From: an uncultured Sphingomonas sp.
GTDB taxonomy: Bacteria > Pseudomonadota > Alphaproteobacteria > Sphingomonadales > Sphingomonadaceae
NCBI RefSeq assembly: GCF_913777625.1
Contig: NZ_CAJYTI010000010.1
Span: 111,095 to 175,094 of the forward strand
Reading direction: 5' to 3'
DNA length: 64,000 nucleotides
Positions 26,253 through 35,587 of this stretch are shown here, in pieces. Within the stretch, counting starts at the first letter, position 1. Each line of letters begins with the position of its first letter. Under the pieces are notes generated by a model. It ran no database searches and was not told the origin of the DNA. It saw only the letters and a list, made by a program, of their open reading frames with translations. The position numbers were made by a program, and so were the translations under genes.

Positions 26253-26565
26253 CAATCGATCTCGTTGGGAGCTGCGACCTGTTTGCAACAATCTGGTCCT
26301 ACAGGGCCGCAAACGCCATTCCGTAGAAGTCACGGTCTGTACCGATACAGTACGGGCACGACGCCGCGCCGATACGCCGCGCGGTTTCGAGCAATCACGC
26401 GCAAGCTCCTGATCTGGCGGCTGGCGTCGAAGGCGGGCCTCGTTCGCACGCGATTCGCCCCCGGAATCTACGCCGAGCAGCTGGCCGGCGGCCTGTGTCG
26501 TAGTGGAACAGGTCGGGGCACCGCCGGGTTGAGGAATACCCTCCCACCTGCCCAGGAGCCCGTTC
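26253..26565. other. 313-base gap with a 14-bp operator-like palindrome
   Basis: No convincing gene. It holds the 5' side of the small minus-strand gene and the leader of the MscS gene. At 26337-26350 CTGTACCGATACAG has perfect 5-bp arms (CTGTA/TACAG) around CCGA, a form common for TetR-family operators, but no TetR gene is near. AGGAG at about 26554 is the likely ribosome binding site of the channel gene. Confidence 0.5.
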
Positions 26566-27648
26566 TTGCAGCGAATCCTCGATCCCCTCCCGACCGGGGT
26601 GACGAGCCTTGCGATCCTGCTCGCGGCGATCGGCGCGGCGCTGCTGCTGCACCGCATCGTCTTCGCGCTCGCCCGCCGGGCGTCGGCGCGCACCCGAACC
26701 CAGCTGGACGACATCGTGATTCGCCGGCTGTACCGGCCGGGACGCTGGCTGCTGGTGGCGATCGCCCTGTCCTTCGTCCAGCCCGGGCTCGAGCTGAGCG
26801 CCGCCGGTACCCGCGCCTGGACTCAGGCGACGGGGCTGCTGGTGCCGGGGCTGATCGGCTGGATGCTGGTCGCGCTGCTCGGCGTGCTGTTCGACTGGGT
26901 GCTGCTGCGCGCCGATGTGAGCGTGGCCGACAATCTCCGCGCCCGGCGGTGGCGCACCCGCGCTTCGATCCTGCGCCGCGTGATCATGTTCGTGGTGCTG
27001 GCGATCACCTTCTGTCTGATGCTGATGAGCATCCCCAGCGTGCGCAGCATCGGCGTGACGCTGATCGCCTCGGCCGGCCTCGCCGCGCTGGCGGTGGGCG
27101 CAGCCGCGCAGCCGGCGCTCAAGAACCTGATCGCCGGGGTGCAGATGGCGTTTTCGGAGCCGATCCGCCTGGACGACGTGGTGATCGTCGAAGGCGAGTG
27201 GGGGCGGATCGAGGATATCCGCCTCACTTATGTCGTGATCCGCCTGTGGGACGAGCGGCGGCTGGTGGTGCCGGTGGCGCAGTTCCTCGAAAAGCCCTTC
27301 CAGAACTGGACGCGCGAGACCAGCCAGCTGCTCGGCAGCGTGTTCTGGTATCTCGACCCGGCCGCCGACATCCCCCGGCTGCGCGCCAAGCTGGAGGAAC
27401 TGGTCAAGGCCAATCCGCGCTGGGACGGGCGCTTCTGCAACCTCCAGGTAACCGACGTGAAGCCCGAGGCGATCGAGGTGCGCGGGCTGATGACCGCCAA
27501 GGACGCCTCGACCGCCTTCGACCTGCGCTGCGACATTCGCGAAGGGCTGCTCGCCTATATCCGGCAGGAGATGCCCGAGGCGCTGGTCCGCACCCGCGGG
27601 CTGCTGGAGTTCAAGCCATCGCGCGTGGAGAGCGATTCCTTATTCTAG
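26566..27648 (+). CDS. MscS-family mechanosensitive ion channel
   Basis: 360 residues from a TTG start, supported by AGGAG 8 bases upstream. About four to five membrane helices lie in residues 10-185. The pore-lining helix is the Gly/Ala-rich GLAALAVGAAAQPALKNLIAG, followed by the beta domain IRLDDVVIVEGEWGRIEDI and a C-terminal alpha-beta domain. The protein should open on membrane stretch during osmotic down-shock. The trehalose genes that follow (opposite strand) are also osmoprotective, but no shared control is visible. Confidence 0.88.
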   Translation: MQRILDPLPTGVTSLAILLAAIGAALLLHRIVFALARRASARTRTQLDDIVIRRLYRPGRWLLVAIALSFVQPGLELSAAGTRAWTQATGLLVPGLIGWMLVALLGVLFDWVLLRADVSVADNLRARRWRTRASILRRVIMFVVLAITFCLMLMSIPSVRSIGVTLIASAGLAALAVGAAAQPALKNLIAGVQMAFSEPIRLDDVVIVEGEWGRIEDIRLTYVVIRLWDERRLVVPVAQFLEKPFQNWTRETSQLLGSVFWYLDPAADIPRLRAKLEELVKANPRWDGRFCNLQVTDVKPEAIEVRGLMTAKDASTAFDLRCDIREGLLAYIRQEMPEALVRTRGLLEFKPSRVESDSLF

Positions 27649-27651
27649 AGC

Positions 27652-27747
27652 CGTCCTCCCGGCGGAAGCCGAGATCCGGTCGCCGCTCGGCCGCAGCAAG
27701 CGCCGTGACGGAGCCCCCAATGGATCCCGGCTTTCGCCGGGATGACG
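27652..27747. repeat. 97-bp-type composite inverted repeat, copy 2 (left arm degenerate)
   Basis: The right arm AATGGATCCCGGCTTTCGCCGGGATGAC is identical to copy 1, while the left arm (CCGTCCTCCCGGCGGAAGCCGAGATCC) has several changes. Total length is kept at about 96 bases. It separates the convergent MscS and otsA genes. Confidence 0.7.
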
Positions 27748-27762
27748 GGATGAGCCTTGGTA

Positions 27763-29172
27763 TTACGCCTCGACCGGAAGCCGGGTCTCCGTCTCCATCG
27801 GCGCGTTCCTGAGCTCGTCGGTGAACTTCTTGAGCCACCACATCACGTCCTGTTCGTCGACGCCGGCCTTCAGCGCCTGCCAGCGCGCGATCCGCTCCTC
27901 CCGCGGCATGTTGAGCGCCTGGCAGATCGCGTCGGAGACTTCCTCGGCGCTGTAGGGATTGACCAGCAGCGCCTGCTCCATCTGGATCGCCGCGCCGGCG
28001 AACTTGGAGAGGATCAGCACGCCGGGATCCTCCGGGTCCTGCGCGGCGACATATTCCTTGGCCACGAGGTTCATCCCGTCGCGCAAGGGGGTGACGAGGC
28101 CGATCTTGGCGGCGCGGTACACGCCTGCCAGCACGTCGCGCGGGTAGCCCTGGTTGACGTAGCGCAGCGGCACCCAGTCGAGATCGGCATGCGCGCCGTT
28201 GATCTTGCCAGACAGCCCCTCCAGCGTGTTGCGGATGCGCTGATAGGTCTCCACGGTCGCACGCGACGGCGGCGCGATCTGGAGCAGATACACTTCCTTG
28301 CGCTGCTCGGGGTAGGTGGTGAGGAAGCGCTCATAGCCCAGGAAGCGCTCCTCCAGCCCCTTCGAATAGTCGAGCCGATCGACCCCGACGATCAGCGCGC
28401 GGCCGACCGAGCTGGTGCGCATCTGCTCGTACGTCTCGCGGGCGGAGTCGCTCTCGGCCAGCGCGGCGAACTCCTTGGCGTCGATGCCGATCGGGCAGGC
28501 GACCAGCTTCACGCTCTTCAGGCCGATGCGCAGCACGCCGTCGGGCTGGACCACCGCTTCCATCTCGGCGCGGGCGAAGTCGATGAAGCTCTCCATCCAC
28601 TCCTGGGTGTGGAAGCCGATCACGTCATAGGCGAACAGCGTCTCGATCAGCTCGTGCGCCTTGGGCAGGCTGGAGAGCAGGCGGCGCGGCGGCCAGGGAA
28701 TGTGGAGGAAGAAGCCGATCCGGTTCTTGCAGCCCCGGCGGCGCAGCTCCTGGCCGAGCGGGAACATGTGATAGTCCTGCACCCAGACGACATCGCCCGG
28801 CTCGATCAGCGGGCGCACGGTCTCGGCGAAACGTTCGTTGACCCGCTGATAGCCGCCCGCGAAGCCGCGCTCGTACTCGGCGAGGTCGATGCGGTAGTGG
28901 AACAGCGGCCAGAGCGTTCGGTTGGCATAGCCGTTATAATATTCGTCGATGTCCTGCTCTTCGAGGTCGACCGTGGCGGTGGTGACGCCTTCGCTCCGCT
29001 GCATGCTGATCTGGCCGGTGAACTGGTCGGTCTGCTCGCCGGACCAGCCGAACCAGATGCCGCCATTTTCGCGCAGCGCGGCGGCGAGCGCGACGGCCAG
29101 GCCCCCTTGCGCGCCGGAGTTGGAGCCGTTGGGCGCGGTGACGCGGTTCGAGATGACGATAAGGCGGCTCAA
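27763..29172 (-). CDS. otsA: Trehalose-6-phosphate synthase (UDP-forming)
   Basis: 469 residues, family length. The start is a TTG whose last two bases form the TGA stop of the upstream GH15 gene, with CTGGAG 9 bases ahead. The N-terminus SRLIVISNRV, then GGLAVAL and the WVQDYHMFPLGQELRR and FFLHIPWPP motifs identify GT20. VGVDRLDYSKGL and TPLRDGMNLVAKEY are the nucleotide-sugar and phosphate-binding segments. It joins UDP-glucose and glucose-6-phosphate to trehalose-6-phosphate, which OtsB (first gene of the operon) dephosphorylates. Confidence 0.93.
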   Translation of the reverse strand: MSRLIVISNRVTAPNGSNSGAQGGLAVALAAALRENGGIWFGWSGEQTDQFTGQISMQRSEGVTTATVDLEEQDIDEYYNGYANRTLWPLFHYRIDLAEYERGFAGGYQRVNERFAETVRPLIEPGDVVWVQDYHMFPLGQELRRRGCKNRIGFFLHIPWPPRRLLSSLPKAHELIETLFAYDVIGFHTQEWMESFIDFARAEMEAVVQPDGVLRIGLKSVKLVACPIGIDAKEFAALAESDSARETYEQMRTSSVGRALIVGVDRLDYSKGLEERFLGYERFLTTYPEQRKEVYLLQIAPPSRATVETYQRIRNTLEGLSGKINGAHADLDWVPLRYVNQGYPRDVLAGVYRAAKIGLVTPLRDGMNLVAKEYVAAQDPEDPGVLILSKFAGAAIQMEQALLVNPYSAEEVSDAICQALNMPREERIARWQALKAGVDEQDVMWWLKKFTDELRNAPMETETRLPVEA

Positions 29173-30962
29173 CGGATCGAACTCCAGGGTTTGCTCAGCA
29201 GGACGGCACAGTTGATCATGCCGACCAGCGAGTAGGTCTGGGGATAATTGCCCCACAATTCCCCGGTCACGGGGTCGATGTCCTCGGAGAGCAGACCGGC
29301 GGCGGTGCGCCGGGTGAGCATCTCGTCGAACAAGGCGCGCGCTTCGTCGGTGCGGCCGGTGATGTGCAGCGCTTCGATCAACCAGAACGTGCAGAAGTTG
29401 AACGCGGTTTCGGGCAGGCCGAAATCGTCCTCGGTATCGTAGCGCAGCATGGTCGAGCCGCGGCGCAGGCCTTGCTCCACCGCCTTGAGCGTGGAGACGA
29501 AGCGGGGATCGTCGGGCGTCAGGAATCGCATCTCCAGCAGCTGGAGCAGGCTGGCGTCGAGATCGTCGCCCGAGAAGGTCGCGGAGAAGCGGTTCGTCTC
29601 CTCGCGCCACGCCTTGTCGAAGACCGTCGTGCGGATCGTGTCGGCACGGTGCTGCCAGAAGTCGCGGCGCTCCTCGAGGCCCAGCACATGCGCGGCATTG
29701 GCGAGCCGGTCGCAGGCCGCCCAGCACATCGCCACCGAATAGGTGTGGACGCTCTGGCGGGTCCGCAGCTCCCACAGCCCGGCATCGGGGGAGTCGTGAT
29801 ATTGCCAGGCGCGCTCGCCGACGCGCTCCAGCGATTCGAAGTCCTCCACGCTGGCGATGCGATAGAGCCGCTGGTCGAAAAAGGCCTGGACGTTGGACAG
29901 GACGATCTGGCCATAGGCGTCGTGCTGGACCTGGGCATAGGCCTGGTTGCCGACGCGCACCGGTCCCATGCCGCGATAGCCGGCGAGATCGGGCGCCTCG
30001 CGCTCCTCGAGCGTCGCCTCGCCGAGCACCCCGTAGAGCGGCTGGATATGGCCGCCGCGCGGCTCGGCGCGGGCATCGTCGACGATGTTGCGCAAGTATC
30101 CGAGATAGGTCTCCAGCACGTCGAGCGCACCGAGCCGGTTGAGCGCCTGCACCGTGTAGTAGGCGTCGCGGATCCAGCAGTAGCGATAATCCCAGTTGCG
30201 CTGCGAGCCGGCATGCTCGGGGATCGAGGTGGTGAGCGCCGCGACGATCGCGCCGGTTTCCTCATGCTGGCAGAGCTTGAGGGTGATGGCCGAGCGGATC
30301 ACCACCTCCTGCCATTCGAGCGGGATGGCGAGGCCGCGCACCCAGTGCTGCCACTCGGCGATCGTGTTGAGCAGCATGTCGTCGACCGTCTCGGCGACGT
30401 CGCCGCTGAAGCTCTCGTCCGGCCCCAGGAAGAAGTGCAGCGGCTTTTCGACGCGGAACACGCGCTCTTCCTCCACCATGCCGACCGGCGCGGTGGTGGT
30501 GAGGCGCAGCGTCATCGGCTCGACCAGGTAGCGGAGATGGTTCGATCCGCCGATGCGGGTAGCGCACCGCTTGCCCCAGCCGCAGGTGGGGCGCAGCTTC
30601 ACCCGGATGCGCGGGCTGCCCGCCACCGGCTTGACGATGCGCGCGAAGGAGACCGGCCGATAGACCCGGCCTAGGCGCGAGAAGCGCGGGCAGAAATCGG
30701 TGACTTCGATGGCGTTGCCGGCGGCATCGGTGTGGCGGCTGACCAGGATCGGAGCGTTGCGCAGATAGCGCTGCTCGACCGAGACCCCGCCTTCCAGCGC
30801 GATGTCCCAATAGCCCGCGTCCGGTTCCTCACCGCCGACCAGTGCCGAGAAGAGCGGGTCGCCATCGACGCGCGGCACGCAGCCCCAGACGAAGCGGCCG
30901 GCGCGGTCGATCAGCGCGCTGACCTGGCAGTTGCCGATCGGCCAGAGATCGAGATTGGTCAT
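29169..30962 (-). CDS. Glycoside hydrolase family 15 protein (glucoamylase/trehalase-like)
   Basis: 597 residues without a signal peptide, so cytoplasmic. The N-terminal beta domain starts LDLWPIGNCQVSALIDRAGRFVWGC, typical of bacterial GH15. The (alpha/alpha)6 barrel includes the RNWDYRYCWIRDAYYTVQAL motif and ends GNYPQTYSLVGMINCAVLL. Such proteins are often found with otsA/otsB; some act as trehalases, others on maltodextrins. Sandwiched between otsB and otsA with overlaps at both ends (ATGA and TTGA), it most likely takes part in trehalose turnover. Exact substrate is not readable from sequence. Confidence 0.9.
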   Translation of the reverse strand: MTNLDLWPIGNCQVSALIDRAGRFVWGCVPRVDGDPLFSALVGGEEPDAGYWDIALEGGVSVEQRYLRNAPILVSRHTDAAGNAIEVTDFCPRFSRLGRVYRPVSFARIVKPVAGSPRIRVKLRPTCGWGKRCATRIGGSNHLRYLVEPMTLRLTTTAPVGMVEEERVFRVEKPLHFFLGPDESFSGDVAETVDDMLLNTIAEWQHWVRGLAIPLEWQEVVIRSAITLKLCQHEETGAIVAALTTSIPEHAGSQRNWDYRYCWIRDAYYTVQALNRLGALDVLETYLGYLRNIVDDARAEPRGGHIQPLYGVLGEATLEEREAPDLAGYRGMGPVRVGNQAYAQVQHDAYGQIVLSNVQAFFDQRLYRIASVEDFESLERVGERAWQYHDSPDAGLWELRTRQSVHTYSVAMCWAACDRLANAAHVLGLEERRDFWQHRADTIRTTVFDKAWREETNRFSATFSGDDLDASLLQLLEMRFLTPDDPRFVSTLKAVEQGLRRGSTMLRYDTEDDFGLPETAFNFCTFWLIEALHITGRTDEARALFDEMLTRRTAAGLLSEDIDPVTGELWGNYPQTYSLVGMINCAVLLSKPWSSIR

Positions 30963-31717
30963 GCATGCACTCCGATCGCGGCGCCGAGCCAGGCGAGGAC
31001 GGATTCAACGTCGTCGACGCGGTAGCGCGCATCGGTGGGGCGGGGCGGCCCGACCAGCACGCCCGCGCCGCCCAGCGCGGCGACAGCGGAGAAGCCGGGC
31101 TCGTCGGTCACGTCGTCGCCGAGGAAGACCGGGCGGCCCGATGCGAAGCGCGGATCGGCCATCAGCGTGCGGATCGCGCTGCCCTTGTCGCCGCCGGCGC
31201 TGCGCACCTCGACCATCATCTTGCCGTGCTGAAGGTAGAGGCCGTGCGTGGCGGCGAGCCGCTCGGCCATGGCGACGGCATCGGCTTCCTGCGCGGGGTT
31301 CATGCGGTAATGGACCGCCGCGCCCAGCGGCTTGTCTTCCAGCACCACGCCGGGCCGCGCCTCGGCAAAGGCGCGCATCTCGGCGAGCGCCTCCATCAGG
31401 CCGTCGGGGCGCTCGGCGCGCGCGCGGCGGCCGTCCGACCAGCGATATTCCATCCCGTGGCTGCCGACCACGCAAGGTGCGCGATCCCCGAAAAAGGCAG
31501 CGAGATCCTCCGCCGGGCGCCCGCTGACCAGCGCGAGGCGGCCGGCGAGCCGCTCCTCCAACGCGCGGATCAGATCGATCAGCGCGTCGTTCACGACCAC
31601 GCCGTCCGGACGATCGGCGAGTTCGACCAGGGTCCCGTCGAAATCGAGGAACAGGCTGGCGGTATCGAGCAGATCCGCGGGCGGCGGCATCAGCAGAACG
31701 GGGTCCCGGTCGGGCAT
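30959..31717 (-). CDS. otsB: Trehalose-6-phosphate phosphatase
   Basis: 252 residues from MPDRDPVLL, chosen because GAGGAG lies about 5 bases upstream. The HAD motif I is LFLDFDGTLVELAD, a middle cap carries VEVRSAGGDKGSAI, and motif IV is FLGDDVTDEPGF. It releases phosphate from trehalose-6-phosphate. It is the first gene of the minus-strand trehalose operon; its stop overlaps the GH15 start. Confidence 0.93.
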   Translation of the reverse strand: MPDRDPVLLMPPPADLLDTASLFLDFDGTLVELADRPDGVVVNDALIDLIRALEERLAGRLALVSGRPAEDLAAFFGDRAPCVVGSHGMEYRWSDGRRARAERPDGLMEALAEMRAFAEARPGVVLEDKPLGAAVHYRMNPAQEADAVAMAERLAATHGLYLQHGKMMVEVRSAGGDKGSAIRTLMADPRFASGRPVFLGDDVTDEPGFSAVAALGGAGVLVGPPRPTDARYRVDDVESVLAWLGAAIGVHA

Positions 31718-31763
31718 GCAACTCCTCATCGGGGCGCGGATGACATGCGCTCCCTGAGGTTTG

Positions 31764-33104
31764 TTACGCGCGCGGGCCCGATCCGTTCCCCGCGTCGGCC
31801 GATTCATGCTGCACCTGCGTTGTGCCAAAGCGCAGCGACAGGCCGTGGTAGAGCCGTTCCTTCGAGACGAGCTGCGCGGTGAAGTCGGCGATCAGCGCGG
31901 CGGCGAGCAGGGGGAGCATCAGGCCACGGCTGGCGGTGGTCTCGGCGATGATGATCACCGCGGTCAGCGGCGCGCGGACCACGCCGGTGAAATAGGCGAC
32001 CATGCCCAGCAGCACGATCGTCCCGCCGGGGGCGGTGGGGAACATCGGCCGGACGAGATCGCCCACGCCCGCGCCCACGGACAGCGACGGCGCGAAGATG
32101 CCGCCGGGAATGCCGGCCACGGCGGTGGCGAGGGTGGAGGCGAACTTGGCGGGGGCATACCACCAGGGAATGGCGCCGTTGGTGATCGCGCTGCGGGCGG
32201 CGTCATAGCCGGTGCCCCAGGTCATGCCGGTGGCGACGCCGAGACCCGCGACCACCAGCCCGCACGCAGCGGCGAAGGCGAGCTTGTGGCGGCGGACGGC
32301 GACGAGTGGGCGCCAAGTCGATCCCCCGGTCGCCAGCATCAGCCGCGAAAACAGCCCGCCGGCCAGTCCGCCCACCACGCCCGCCACCGGGGCGGCGAGG
32401 ATGGCGATGCGCAGCGGCAGCGTGTCGCGCATCGCGCCGAAATAGACATAGTCGCCGGCGATGCCGAGGCTGGTCATGCCGGCGATCAGCACCGCGGCCA
32501 TCACCAGCACCGCCATGCGCTGCTCATAGGCGGCGGCGAGTTCCTCGATCGCGAAGGCGACCCCGGCCAGCGGCGTGTTGAACGCCGCCGCCACGCCCGC
32601 CGCGCCGCCGGCGATGAACACCGAGGCGCGGATCGGCACGCGGGCGAGGCGGTGGGCATAGCCCATGATCGAGGCGGCGACCTGGACGGTAGGGCCCTCG
32701 CGTCCCGTGGAGGCGCCGACCAGCACCGCGCCGATGGTGAGGACGAGCTTCAACACCACGGTCTTGGCCGAGGTGAGGCTGGTCATCGCGTCGTCGGGGT
32801 CGCGCGTCGCGGCCATCACCTGCGGGATGCCCGAGCCGGTCGCGTCGGGTGCGAAGCGGCGTGTCGCCCAGGCGAACAGCGCGAAGCCGGCGGGGGTGAG
32901 GAGCAGGGGGAGCCACCACCAGGTCCGCTCCAGCGTGGTGAAGCGGCGCGCGGCCCAGTCGGCGGCTTCGGCGAAGCCAAACGCCACCAGCCCGATCACG
33001 ATGGCGCCGCCGAGGAACGCGACGCGGCGCCGCCAGGTCTGGGCGGTGGGTCCATGCCGGCGCACGATCGCGCGGACGCGGCGGGTGGTTTGGTGGCGGT
33101 CCAT
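31764..33104 (-). CDS. ClC-family chloride channel/transporter
   Basis: 446 residues from MDRHQTTRR, with GAGGGAG 5 bases upstream. The anion-selectivity motifs are in order: GSGIPQVMA, GREGPTVQ (gating glutamate present) and FAIEELAAAYEQR. About 12-14 membrane segments are predicted. Presence of the gating Glu fits either a Cl-/H+ antiporter or a channel. It precedes otsB by 46 bases on the same strand, so readthrough into the trehalose operon is possible. Confidence 0.88.
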   Translation of the reverse strand: MDRHQTTRRVRAIVRRHGPTAQTWRRRVAFLGGAIVIGLVAFGFAEAADWAARRFTTLERTWWWLPLLLTPAGFALFAWATRRFAPDATGSGIPQVMAATRDPDDAMTSLTSAKTVVLKLVLTIGAVLVGASTGREGPTVQVAASIMGYAHRLARVPIRASVFIAGGAAGVAAAFNTPLAGVAFAIEELAAAYEQRMAVLVMAAVLIAGMTSLGIAGDYVYFGAMRDTLPLRIAILAAPVAGVVGGLAGGLFSRLMLATGGSTWRPLVAVRRHKLAFAAACGLVVAGLGVATGMTWGTGYDAARSAITNGAIPWWYAPAKFASTLATAVAGIPGGIFAPSLSVGAGVGDLVRPMFPTAPGGTIVLLGMVAYFTGVVRAPLTAVIIIAETTASRGLMLPLLAAALIADFTAQLVSKERLYHGLSLRFGTTQVQHESADAGNGSGPRA

Positions 33105-33230
33105 GCACTCCCTCAGCCTGCCCCTGGCGCGGCTGTAGCGGGGGAGGAGACGGAGCGCCACCCCAAGATCCCGGCGGCATTATGCTGGAGTTCGGTGGCC
33201 GTAAGTGGATCTCAGCTCTCGCCAAACGAT

Positions 33231-33327
33231 CGTCATCCCCGCGAAGGCGGGGATCCATTCGCCCGTGCGCTGGGGGAAAGAACCGCAGCATCAGCGCCAA
33301 TGGATCCCCGCCTTCGCGGGGATGACA
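33231..33327. repeat. 97-bp composite inverted repeat, copy 3
   Basis: CGTCATCCCCGCGAAGGCGGGGATCCATT at the left and AATGGATCCCCGCCTTCGCGGGGATGAC at the right. The stem sequence (CCCCGC-GAAG-GCGGGG) differs from copies 1 and 2 but remains perfectly paired, and both arms changed together. It lies between the ClC gene and the Mo-hydroxylase operon end. Confidence 0.8.
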
Positions 33328-33376
33328 AGGTCCTTTGATCAACGCACCTCCCCTTACATGGGAGGATCGTTGCGCC

Positions 33377-35584
33377 TCACGCGAACGTCGGCATCCCCGG
33401 CAGCAGCTTGTCCAGCGTCACCGGATAGTCGCGCACGCGCACGCCGCAGGCATTGTGGATGGCGTTCGCCACCGCCGCGCCGACGCCGCACAGGCCGAGC
33501 TCGCCGACGCCCTTCGCCTTCATCGGCGACGTCGTGGGATCGGTCTCGTCGAGGAAGATCACTTCCTGGTGCGGGATGTCGGCATGGACCGGCACTTCGT
33601 AGCTGGCGAGATCGTGGTTGACGAAATAGCCGAAGCGCTTGTCGACCGCGAGCTCTTCCATCAGCGCCGAGCCGACGCCCATCGTCATCGCGCCGATCAC
33701 CTGGCTGCGCGCAGACTTCGGATTCAGGATCCGCCCCGCCGCGCACACTGCCAGCATCCGGCGTACGCGGACCTCGGCGGTCGCGGCATCCACCGCGACC
33801 TCGACGAAATGCGCGCCGAAGGTGGACTGCTGGAACTTCTTGGCGAGGTCGCCATAGTCCATATAGTCCTCGGCGACGAGTTCGCCGCCCTTGGCCGCCT
33901 CGGCCAGCGCGACGCTGCGGTTGCCGGCGCGGACATGGCCGTCCTCGAACACGACATCGCCCGAATTGAAGCCGAGCGCCGCGGTCACCTTGTCGCGCAG
34001 CGCCGAGCAGGCCGCGTATACGCCGGCGGTCGAGCTGTTCGCGCCCCATTGCCCGCCCGAGCCCGCCGAGGCCGGGAAGCTGGAATCGCCCAGCCGGACC
34101 ACCACCGTGTCGAGCGGCACGCCCATCATTTCCGCCGCGGTCTGGGCGATGATGGTGTAGGTGCCGGTGCCGATATCGGTCATGTCGGTCTCAACCGTGA
34201 CCACGCCCTGGCCGTCCAGTCGCACCCGTGCGCCTGACTTGCCGTTCATGTTGTTGCGGAACGCCGCGGCCATGCCCATGCCGATCAGCCAGCGGCCTTC
34301 GCGGATCGCACCAGGCGTCCTGGCGCGCTTGGCCCAGCCGAACTTCTCCGCGCCGATCTGCATGCACTGGATTAGCTGGCGCTGCGAGAAGGGGCGGTTG
34401 GGCGCTTCGGGATCGACCTGGGTGTCGTTCAGCGCGCGGAACGCCACCGGGTCCATCCCCAGCTTCTCCGCCATTTCGTCCATCGCGATTTCGAGCGCCA
34501 TCAGCCCTGGTGCCTCGCCCGGCGCGCGCATCGCATTGCCTTCGGGCAGGTCGAGCACTGCCAGCCGCATCGCGGTCAGCCGGTTCTCGCCGGCATAGAG
34601 CAGGCGGGTCTGGCTCACCGCCGTCTCGGGGCCGCCACCGGGCAGGTCGCCCGACCAGCTCTCATGCCCGATCGCGGTGATCTTGCCGTCCTTGGTCGTG
34701 CCGATGCGGATGCGCTGGATCGTCGCCGGACGGTGGGTGGTGTTGTTGGCGATCAGCGGGCGCTGCAGCGTCACCTTGACCGGCCGCCCTGCCGCCTTGG
34801 CGCCGAGGGCGGCCAGGATCGCGTCGGCACGGACGAACAGCTTGCCGCCGAAACCGCCGCCGACATAGGGCGAGATCAGCCGCACCTTGTCCTTGGGCAG
34901 GCCCAGCGTGCGCGCGACATCGCCCTTGCCCCAGTTGATCATCTGGTTCGAGGTCCAGACCACCAGCTGGTCGCCGTCCCATTTGGCGGTGGAGGCATGC
35001 GGCTCCATCATCGCGTGCGAATGGTCCGGCGTGGTGTAGCGTGCGTCGAGCTGGACGGGCGCGCTGGCGAAGGCGCCGTCGAAATTGCCGACCTTGCTCT
35101 CCGCCGGGCCGCCAAAGCCTTCCTTCGGCAGCGTCGCGTTGGGCATTTCGGCGGCGAGGTCGAACCGGCCTTTGGTGCGGGCATAGTCGACGCGGATCAG
35201 CCCGGCGGCGGCGCGCGCCTGCTCGAACGTCTCCGCCACCACCAGCGCGATCGCCTGGTGATAATGGTCGATCTCGGGCCCGCCGAGCAGCTTGGCGGTG
35301 TTGAAATTGCCCTTGGTCAGCTTGCCGGCATTCTCGGCGGTGACGATAGCGAGCACGCCCGGCGCGGCCTTGGCGGCGCTGAGGTCCATGCCCGTGATCC
35401 GACCCTTGGCGATCGCGGCGCCGAGGACATAGCCATAGGCGGCATCGGGCGCGACATCGTGCCGCTCATAGGCATAGGGCGCGTGGCCGGTGGTCTTGAG
35501 CGGACCGTCGATCCGGTCGGTCGCCTTGCCGACCACCTTGAGGCGATCGATCGGGTTGGTCGTGGCGGGGGTATCGAACTTCAT
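33377..35584 (-). CDS. Xanthine dehydrogenase-family molybdopterin-binding subunit (PaoC-like)
   Basis: 735 residues, the length of PaoC/YagR-type large subunits. The N-terminal domain starts with VVGKATDRIDGPLKTTGHAPYAYE. The molybdopterin domain has GGGFGGK (YVGGGFGGKLFVRAD), RAPGEAPGLMALE and the C-terminal KGVGELGLCGVGAAVANAI, which carries the catalytic glutamate. It is the third gene of a three-subunit operon and starts 3 bases after the FAD-subunit stop. The relatives oxidise aldehydes in the periplasm. Confidence 0.9.
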   Translation of the reverse strand: MKFDTPATTNPIDRLKVVGKATDRIDGPLKTTGHAPYAYERHDVAPDAAYGYVLGAAIAKGRITGMDLSAAKAAPGVLAIVTAENAGKLTKGNFNTAKLLGGPEIDHYHQAIALVVAETFEQARAAAGLIRVDYARTKGRFDLAAEMPNATLPKEGFGGPAESKVGNFDGAFASAPVQLDARYTTPDHSHAMMEPHASTAKWDGDQLVVWTSNQMINWGKGDVARTLGLPKDKVRLISPYVGGGFGGKLFVRADAILAALGAKAAGRPVKVTLQRPLIANNTTHRPATIQRIRIGTTKDGKITAIGHESWSGDLPGGGPETAVSQTRLLYAGENRLTAMRLAVLDLPEGNAMRAPGEAPGLMALEIAMDEMAEKLGMDPVAFRALNDTQVDPEAPNRPFSQRQLIQCMQIGAEKFGWAKRARTPGAIREGRWLIGMGMAAAFRNNMNGKSGARVRLDGQGVVTVETDMTDIGTGTYTIIAQTAAEMMGVPLDTVVVRLGDSSFPASAGSGGQWGANSSTAGVYAACSALRDKVTAALGFNSGDVVFEDGHVRAGNRSVALAEAAKGGELVAEDYMDYGDLAKKFQQSTFGAHFVEVAVDAATAEVRVRRMLAVCAAGRILNPKSARSQVIGAMTMGVGSALMEELAVDKRFGYFVNHDLASYEVPVHADIPHQEVIFLDETDPTTSPMKAKGVGELGLCGVGAAVANAIHNACGVRVRDYPVTLDKLLPGMPTFA

Positions 35585-35587
35585 GGC

